The notes under the pieces were generated by a model, which did not search any database, was not told the origin of the DNA, and saw only the letters and a list, made by a program, of their open reading frames with translations. Source: Biomphalaria glabrata (Eukaryota; Mollusca; Gastropoda; Planorbidae). From it: DNA of 64,000 nucleotides. Positions 57,101 through 64,000 of this stretch are shown here, one piece after another (the first letter of the stretch is position 1; each line of letters begins with the position of its first letter). A program made the translations under genes and the position numbers. The DNA is taken from NCBI RefSeq assembly GCF_947242115.1, contig NC_074725.1:10082011-10146010 (forward strand). Direction: 5' to 3'.

Positions 57101-59500
57101 TCTGTGATAGTGCCATTGTCTGCATTCCAAAGAAAGACCCCATTGCCCAATGCAACAGTTAAAATGTTGTTTTGCGACCAGTCCATTAGGTTTAGGTCTA
57201 AGGGGAGAATGACAATGTCAAATAAGAGCACATAAAAATTAATCTATGAGCAAACAGAAATTAACATTTTAAAGTTAATAACTAATCCAATTTATTTACC
57301 AATAAATTCTACCAATATATATATATAACAATAGTGCACACTCACAGTAATCATCCAGCATCTCTGGGGCATCTAAGATACGGTCTGGCTCTTTGGGAAT
57401 AAATCTTGAACTTGTGGACTGTTTGGCACCCACTTTACCACAACTGTACAGCACATGTAAATTGTTGGAATCTGAAATTGTTTTAATCTAGTTATAAGTG
57501 ACAATAACTAGCTTGTAAATGCTGCCTAACAAGGGTTTATTTTAATTATCAAATTCTAAGATTTTTCTATTTTTCTTTTCATATAAAAGCCAGAGACTAA
57601 TTAAATTAACCCTTTAGCTACTACTGCAGTAATATGCCTTGCTTAAGCTAAACTCTTGACTGCAATAAGACTCTTGCAGACGTTATTTTTTAACTTTTGT
57701 ATAAGAAAAGCTCATAATGTTTCATAAGTGGTTTAGTGTTAATCAGGTGTGTATAGCTTTTTAATTTTTTTTCATGAAGTGTTTAAAACGAAGGTTCTGA
57801 CAACGCAGTGTAAAAGGCCTCCTACCTCCAGGAAATTTAGCGTTTTATTTAAAAGTACATATTTTTAAAAACTAAACATATTTTCTTTTTTTTTTGTAAT
57901 TTTAAATTGTTTATTTTTTAAATTAAAAGTAAAATAAAGTTCCCCATTCAAAACTTGTGGTCTATAGGGCAAATGATATAAAGGTCATCTGTTTCTGTGG
58001 CCTACGGTTAACCAGTGTGTCATTTAATTTTTTAAATTAGATCTATATTAATTTTTTTAAAATCCAGAGTTACCTCTCTTTGCTTAATTTTAAGACAATT
58101 TTTTTTTCAAATCAGAACTTGGCACTAATGTGTTACTTTTCTGCCCTTAACTATGGTAGATAATGTTGGCTACTTTGTATTCCTCTGGCTAATCCCAATA
58201 TATAATTATTTAAAACTTGTTTCCCACTTGCAAACGTTGTCTTAATCAGGTCAGAGGTATGCCATTTTTTTCTTTTCAAAGTTCATTATATAGAGAGAAC
58301 AATCTAAGGAATGACAAAGCACTCACTGCTAGCTGCTGGGGCTTTAGTTCGGAAGTTGAGAATCTTGCAATCCTTCACCTCCATTGCTTCCTTTAATTGT
58401 TCCTGGTATTCCTGTTTGTTTTCATTGCCATTGGCAGCCTCATTTTCTACATCATCCTCACATTTTTTCATCAAAGCATAGTGGCCATACTCCATGTCTG
58501 TGGTTGAACGGCAAGGAATAAATCTGAGGAAATCACCAAATAAACCTATATGAACATCAAAAATATTGGTGTTGTAAAAGGAATAAAATATTTTTCAATG
58601 GAAAAATGTTAGCAATGCAACACAGCAATTTGTTTTTATACCTCTGATCAAATTTAAAAAGCTGCATTTTTTTTAAACTGCTTGAAATGACATGTGTCAT
58701 TTTGGCATCTTCCATAGATTTAAGAAATATAAACGGAATGATAATTGAATTAAGTGATATCTTGTAACTATAATACTTAATGTGGTTATAAAAAGATTTA
58801 TATGAAGCCGATTTAGTTATTGTCATTTTTGTTTGACTAATTAAAAATGGTAAAAAAATCCTTTTGAAATAAATCTAGATTCTTTCTGGATGAGAAAACT
58901 ATTCTGTATCAGAAATGAATTATATATATATCGGTAATATATATCCAAAAATATAAATCAAGCTTAATACCTATCCTGTTGTCTGCCTGGTGTCTTGTTG
59001 CTGGGTGTTTTAGTCTTTTTGCTACTGCGGCTTCCATTTAAACTTTCACCACTCTTTCCTCCTGGAGTCTTGCAGCCACCTGGTGACTTTGGTGTTTTGG
59101 CTCCAGCGACACATGAAGAACTTGGCAATCCTTTTCCAGGAGTTCTAGGTTTAATTTTCAAAGGTGATGAAGATCCTAAAAACAAAATACTTCTTATTGC
59201 AATACAGCAAGTACCATGTTAACTAGTTACAGCGCAAAGAACACTCATTCAAAACAATTCTGATTGGTCACCTGGAGTGGTCACTGTACCCCAAATCCTT
59301 AAATTAATTTTCCTTAAAAGGTCAAAATAAATTCCAAGTGCTGCACACCAAATGGTTCCAAAGAACTTACCATTATCCGTGTGTGATCTAAGTGAAGTTT
59401 CTTGAGCTTTTCTTTGCCATCTCATTAGAGGTCCACCTTGCATGGGTCCATCCAACCTTACAACTTCATTAATATCCTTAGCAAAATTTAAATGAGCCAT
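54138..59500 (-). CDS. CDC20: Cell division cycle protein 20 (Fizzy), APC/C co-activator, ten exons
   Basis: Exons in gene order are 59371-59500, 58971-59175, 58327-58523, 57346-57471, 57001-57197, 56452-56546, 55960-56182, 55337-55462, 55102-55219 and 54138-54316. All have GT-AG junctions with matching phases, summing to 1596 bases (531 residues plus stop). Human CDC20 has 499. The start ATG 59498-59500 aligns with the family N-terminus, and RWQRKAQE matches human RWQRKAKE. The C-box is DRFIPCR (111-117). The MAD2-binding motif is KILNF (165-169). WD40 blades include [24 protein letters not shown]-like [32 protein letters not shown] and KELISGHG. The protein ends in Ile-Arg, the IR tail that docks on APC/C. 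CDC20 recruits substrates such as cyclin B and securin to the APC/C in mitosis and is held by the spindle checkpoint. A KEN box and CRY box are not evident. The N-terminus has repeated TPG/TPxK-like sites suited to CDK phosphorylation. Confidence 0.95.
54715..54790 (+). repeat. 3' part of SINE family C, CDC20 intron 9
   Basis: 'gtaacatcatttgcccccat', 'agattgcaaggcctgaaagg' and 'gatacccttac' match the family end. Confidence 0.65.
57606..58136. mobile_element. piggyBac-type MITE, copy 2, with nested SINE fragment
   Basis: The left end TTAACCCTTTAGCTACTACTGCAG matches copy 1 closely (split here as 'ttaaccctttagcta' and 'ctactgcag'). The right part 'ccagagttacctctctttgc' matches copy 1 'acggagttatccctccttgc', and the last bases are decayed. 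At 57945-58025 a minus-strand family C SINE 3' part ('gcaaatgatataaaggtcat') is inserted. It is in CDC20 intron 3. Confidence 0.65.
57945..58025 (-). repeat. SINE family C 3' part nested in MITE copy 2
   Basis: On the minus strand: 'ccacagaaacagatgacctt', 'tatatcatttgccctataga', 'ccacaagttttgaatgggga'. It lies wholly within the MITE, so it inserted after it. Confidence 0.6.
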
Positions 59501-59750
59501 CTGCTAACAGTGTTTTGAATATTTTATTTATGCTTTATAAATAAGCTAATTTCTGTGGACATTAAAAAAAGAAATTAAACATTTAATGTTAAATCACATT
59601 CATAAAATGATTTTTTCCAAATAAATAATTAGTTACATTTGTGTGTAAATGTGTATGTGTATATGGTCCTAAATAACATAAGTCTTTAAGCAAAAAAATA
59701 TATTTCTTCTAAAAATCTTGTAATTATACTGTCTGAAATATTCTGGTACA
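59501..59750. other. 5' flank of CDC20
   Basis: AT-rich sequence directly upstream of the CDC20 start codon on the minus strand; promoter elements are expected here. I saw no element I can defend. Confidence 0.35.
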
Positions 59751-60830
59751 TTCATTTGTGGAAAAAAAAATCAATGCTCCACCTCAAGTAACCACAAGAG
59801 GGAGAAAAAAAACAACTCAAGCCTGCCATCACAGGGCCCTGAAATTAAAAAACTCAAATTACATCTCCAAGTCAATCAACCTCACAACAATACAGTGCCG
59901 TTTCCTGTCCCTAAGATCCCCTCTCTGGCCTTCTCAAACTCAACAAAACACAAAACACTGCAAAAAAAAGAAAAAAAAAAAAAACAAGCTGGCTAACCCA
60001 CATTACACTAGAAAAAAAATGTACACTGACTATGACACCATACTGCCATCTTCAAAACAACGTGCCCCATGGCCACATACTGAAACCAAGAGAAAAAATA
60101 ACAACTGTACTAGCATTTCTGCCCATCACGGAAAAAAAAAGCCAAACAAAAAAATTCACCTCCTACCCATCTGGTGAATTCCATAACTCTACACATAAAA
60201 AATTCCACCTATTAGATACTACCTAAACACACACACATGCTTAAGATAATGTTACCCTCAAGCTCCAAGACAATGGGCTCAGTACAACAATGGACACAGT
60301 ACAACAATGGACTCAGGAGTGACAGTCTAGCAATAGCTCATGTGTGATGTCCACTTGCTAAACAGTCAATTCACCTATACTACAAAAAATGCTAGGCAGA
60401 AGGAAAAAAATGAAGAAAGAAAAAAAAAAAACATATCTTGAAAAAATATACAAACATGGTATTACAATAGGACTCCTAAGGAGTAAACAGAAACTCTACG
60501 TAATGCTAGTTCTAAGCATTGAATATTCTTCCAAACGTTTACATGCAAAATACAATTTTCTTTGGCAAATAACTCACACCTCTTGGAGCCAAGATTGCAA
60601 GCCGGTGCCCCAAAACTCTACTCTATATAGGCGGAGACCCTAACCCACTAAACAAACGCTACTAAATCTTCTGTGTCTGTCCCACCTACGGATATCAAGT
60701 CGCCCTACAAGCTATACATCTAAGTGTCACACTATTCCTACCCTTTGTCTGTACTCTGTCAAGTCTGTCAGTGAGCCTTGAAAACACCTTACAAAATAAT
60801 TAACATTGCTCACACACACACACATATCTA
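59751..60830. other. Strand-asymmetric A/C-rich interval, unassigned
   Basis: The plus strand is rich in A and C and poor in G over about a kilobase, with several A-runs. Open frames of up to 139 codons exist because of this bias but are Lys/Asn/Thr-rich, interrupted by A-runs and show no domain. It might be an old retroposon or a skewed intergenic tract. (CA)n lies at about 60225 and 60815. Confidence 0.4.
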
Positions 60831-61660
60831 TGACAGTTATAGAAAACTATTTTGTGAATCACTAATAAAAGAATAATTGGTAATGTATTTACATACTTTA
60901 AAAATTTTTTATTTCAGCATGTATTAACAAAAAAAAAATATATATTTCATATTGGTGTCCCTTTGTAGCACCCGCAACATCTTGTGATATAATAGTCATA
61001 TAAAAAATCATCATATAAAAAACCTTTACCAGTAGTGTTGCAGGTGCTATGGTGTCCCATTTTTTAATTTGAGCGCAAACATAACGTAAATGCTCAAAAA
61101 CTTAAATTTTAATAGCTAGCTGCTTAATACAATAGAAATATTCAAATTATGCTAAAAAAGCAAACAAATTAACAGTTAGTTGTAATTTAATCATCAGTGG
61201 TGTCCCAGTGATGCACCTAAAATGCAAAAGTGGGTACCCTTTTTGCCAGCACTGCTGAGGAAATGTATGTATTCCAATTCATTTTCTATTGATAAATTCT
61301 TAAAGTACAATGGGTGAAGAAGTGAATACACTTAAAATGAAACCAAAAACTTCCACTTAAAGTTTTGACCTTTATGTGACACTTTTTCAAAGTTTTTGAT
61401 ACCAGTACTGGACTCTGGAGAAACACTCACATACAATACTGGGTAATTCTGAAGGGGCAGCCATCTTTGTTACTATTTTGTTATTGTTTATGTTCCAAAA
61501 AAATCCCAAGATAGTGTCTTAAAAAATACCAAGAATTTACATTACTTCTGTGTTTTCAAAGCAATGCTATTTTTTCTTTTAATTTTGAATTGGTGTTAAT
61601 ACAATACTTTCTTATTGTTCTGTCTTCTTTTTAATTGTTACATATTGTCTAGAGTAACTT
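60831..61660. other. AT-rich interval, no gene recognised
   Basis: Low-complexity intergenic DNA with short T- and A-runs. At 60955-61080 'gtagcacccgcaac' and 'agtgttgcaggtgctatggt' form a loose inverted pair of about 100 bases, possibly a small MITE remnant. Confidence 0.35.
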
Positions 61661-61691
61661 ACATCTATTGAACACCTTCGTTTTAAGGTAC

Positions 61692-62074
61692 TTATCGAAC
61701 ACCCCATTGTATTTTTTAAAAATTCACCTTTATTTCGATGATTATGACGAAACTAGTCCATTCCTATTGTGCATCGTCCATTTCTTTATAGTTACGTTAT
61801 ATTTAGTTTCATTTCACCCGAGGATCATTTTTTTACTTATATTCAAAGTGCATTGGTAATATTGGTATAAAAAATTCACTTTTTTTGACCTCTTGGGAAG
61901 AGTGAAGTGAGTCTCGGGTTAAGGGTATTTTTTAATGCCAATGATGCTTCAGCTCAACAAAACCTATATAATACGCTTCTAATTAGGCTGAGAAATATTT
62001 GCAACTATTTTTTTTAAAGTGTCCTTTGCTACCTAAACATGAAAATTGAGGTTTAAAAAGGGGGTGTTCGATAA
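61692..62074. mobile_element. Candidate MITE with 14-bp perfect inverted ends
   Basis: TTATCGAACACCCC at 61692-61705 and its exact reverse complement GGGGTGTTCGATAA at 62061-62074 bracket 383 bases without coding content. Both ends are followed inward by a run of T/A then 'tttaaa'. The same core, TGTTCGATAA, recurs four times at 63.4-63.7 kb, so the ends may be part of a larger element. Target duplication is not clear. Confidence 0.5.
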
Positions 62075-62139
62075 TAGCTGTTTTTATATAAGCAATCTCA
62101 GCTTTGTATGATATTTTGAAATAAAATAAAAATGTCTTG

Positions 62140-62302
62140 GGCAGGTAAAAAAAAAAAGGGGGGGGGGAGAGAGAGAGAGAAACAGTCAAGACACTGTATC
62201 CAGAGATCATCAATAATTGATCGACCATTAGAATGTGACGTCAGCCTCGAATATATAGAGTCAGTTGTGCTTCATGATTTAGACGTGTGGTGCCGGCTCT
62301 AT

Positions 62303-62339
<37 letters not shown>

Positions 62340-62340
62340 T
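62140..62340. repeat. Simple repeats: G-run, (GA)n and (TA)n
   Basis: 'aaaaaaagggggggggg' with (GA)n at 62150-62180 and (TA)n at about 62310-62337. They explain the apparent open frame across the region. Confidence 0.85.
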
Positions 62341-63320
62341 TGCCATAAAGTATGATAAAGCTCATAATGCGCTACAAAGACACTCCTTTGAAACATCACA
62401 AATACACAAAATAATAACAATAACACATTTAACCACTCTCTTATTCTGCCTACACCCCCTTACCCGCGCTTCCACTCACCAACATTCACACTTTTTCAGT
62501 GCAAAGTAACAACGTAAATTTCAAGACTCAATCTAAACGCAGCCACCAGACTAACACACAACAAAAAAAAAAAAAAAAAAGGTCAGTGATAGCGTAACAC
62601 ACAGGTGTAAACCAGGCCATCAACACAGTCCCAAAACATTGTTCAAGTTGTAGTAAGAACAATGTTGAGGGGAAAGGGGGAGGAGCCATCAGTTGAGTAC
62701 CTACGGTCAAGCCACTAATTAGGTGACAAACACTAGGCATGATAGATACGTAGTATATATAGATATGTTGTTTGTGTGTGTGACAAATACTAAGCGTGCT
62801 CTAAAATACGGTGTTTTTTTTTGGTCAACCAGGTGGTTTAGGGAGGGCGGATCTATCTACATCTATAGGTAACACAGCTCACAAGCTACCATAGCTTTTC
62901 AGCCCCCCCCTCCCCCGCTCAGATCGAAAAATATCTAGAACTGACTTTTTAGCTGTTACATACACTGAGCGTGCTAGATCGGCAGCTAGTTACGTAGGGC
63001 CGCTACCGTATGTTTTGTTTTTAGGTCAACCAAGTAAACTGTAATGACTTGGGGAGGGCGGGATTATCTATTGGCTACCAAAGCTTATTAGGCTCTCCCC
63101 CAAATAAATAATATCTGGATTTATTAATGGCCTTATATCTCAAAATAGCTTAGACCTACTGGTACGGTAATGTGTCAGTAATGCGTTACTGGGCTTAGCA
63201 CCGTCAGTTTCTAAGCATAGGCGGCATAGCTGATCACTGATAGATTTCTTCGATGTAAAGCATGTGAAAATGACTAAAATCTGTCTGTCTTGACATGGCG
63301 TAAAAAGAAAATGATATAAA
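62341..63320. other. No gene recognised
   Basis: Mixed intergenic sequence. Two loosely similar stretches, 62740-62950 and 62960-63130, share 'ggtcaaccaggtggttta'-like and 'gggagggcgga' blocks and 'tactgagcgtgct' variants, suggesting an old direct duplication of about 220 bases. Confidence 0.4.
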
Positions 63321-63324
63321 TAAA

Positions 63325-63690
63325 AAAAAAAAAGATTATAACACTTTTGAAACACCATACTTTTCACAAAATTTTAAGATTATAACACTTTTAAAACACC
63401 ATACTTCTCGTGTGTTCGATAAGTTCTTAATATGTTCGATAAGATAGGAAAGGTAAAACAGTGTTCGATAATTTAAGCGTTTGAAAGCATTGACCTGACT
63501 CACTTTAACATCAAATATAATTTTAACTTTGAGAAATAATGTAATAAAACATGTCTACTTTTTAAGAAAAATGGATGAGAAATTCATAGATACATTCAGT
63601 TTTTTTCTAGGTCTAATTTTTACTGAGATACACAAATTCAAACATAAAAAATGTCGGCGACTGAGCTTAACTTGTTCGATAAACTAAGTT
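63325..63690. repeat. Cluster of TGTTCGATAA motifs and ~44-bp direct repeat
   Basis: TGTTCGATAA occurs at 63413, 63433, 63462 and 63673, always on the plus strand. Just before it, 'agattataacacttt' with 'aaacaccatact' occurs twice (about 63333 and 63377). Together with the inverted pair at 61.7-62.1 kb this looks like subterminal repeats of a DNA transposon. Confidence 0.5.
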
Positions 63691-64000
63691 ACTCTAGATC
63701 TATATCTATTCTGAATTATTCTCATTATTCTGATATAGAGAATCTAAATTTAACTAGGCCTACAATAAATATCAGCACACTGCATAGTTTATTACCAAAA
63801 ATTAATTGACCTTTAAAAATGCCTTTATTCCTTTATAAATTGCCTTTAAGAACCTTGTCATATTAATATAGTAATTAGTCTAGTTCTAGCAGTTAGATTA
63901 TATGTGAGTCTAATTAATAGTATATTATTTAGCTTCAAAAATAAAAACAAACAAAAATACAAATCGGAGAGAAAACCCAAGATACAAGATTACAGTCTAA
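63691..64000. other. No feature recognised
   Basis: AT-rich sequence to the end of the window without ORF or repeat identified. Confidence 0.4.

Noticed and set aside
54138-57231. A second, independent WD40 gene
   Set aside because: The exons connect in phase to the upstream exons carrying the C-box and form one CDC20 gene.
59758-60177. 139-codon Lys/Asn/Thr-rich frame
   Set aside because: It contains several long A-runs and reflects the A/C bias; no splice context or homology recognised.

Overview
This window looks like gastropod nuclear DNA, most likely a pulmonate freshwater snail of the Biomphalaria/Bulinus kind. The evidence is intron-rich animal genes with GT-AG splicing, an AT-rich background, tRNA-derived SINEs, several LINE families, and short DNA transposons of types I associate with snail genomes. 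The species assignment is inference; no marker gene is present. No prokaryotic feature, CRISPR array, rRNA or functional tRNA gene was seen.

Four host genes are supported by exon-by-exon reading with matching splice phases. (1) 1096-2915 (+) holds the last two exons of a secreted protein with a Ser/Thr-rich linker and a C-terminal six-cysteine ShKT domain; its start lies outside the window. (2) 9772-30478 (-) is a WDR44 (Rab11-binding WD-repeat protein) orthologue in 23 exons, 1028 codons, with an N-terminal FFAT motif. (3) 43205-48812 (+) is a voltage-gated potassium channel of the Shaw/Kv3-like type in four exons (527 residues), with an intact selectivity filter but an unusual S6 gate motif. 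(4) 54138-59500 (-) is CDC20/Fizzy, the APC/C co-activator, in ten exons (531 residues), with C-box, MAD2-binding motif and IR tail.

Layout: the ShKT gene and WDR44 converge across 2.9-9.8 kb. WDR44 and the Kv gene diverge across a 12.7-kb repeat-rich interval (30.5-43.2 kb). The Kv gene and CDC20 converge across 48.8-54.1 kb. Upstream of CDC20 (59.5-64 kb) only repeats and unassigned sequence are seen. The genes are functionally unrelated (vesicle traffic, excitability, cell cycle) and nothing suggests co-regulation.

The rest is mobile and tandem DNA: three SINE families, at least five LINE types, two copies of a TTAA-flanked piggyBac-type MITE, a nested 188-bp MITE, a foldback-like mosaic with G/C runs (31.1-32.4 kb), a solo LTR (40342-41121), and many minisatellites. 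These include a 1.4-kb array with a 426-bp higher-order period, nine near-identical 50-bp units inside a WDR44 intron, and a 63-bp array in a Kv intron. A 152-bp tandem duplication copies the 3' splice site and start of one WDR44 exon.

I found no convincing new gene system. The most notable observations are the atypical Kv S6, the duplicated WDR44 splice acceptor, the higher-order minisatellite and the foldback mosaic.
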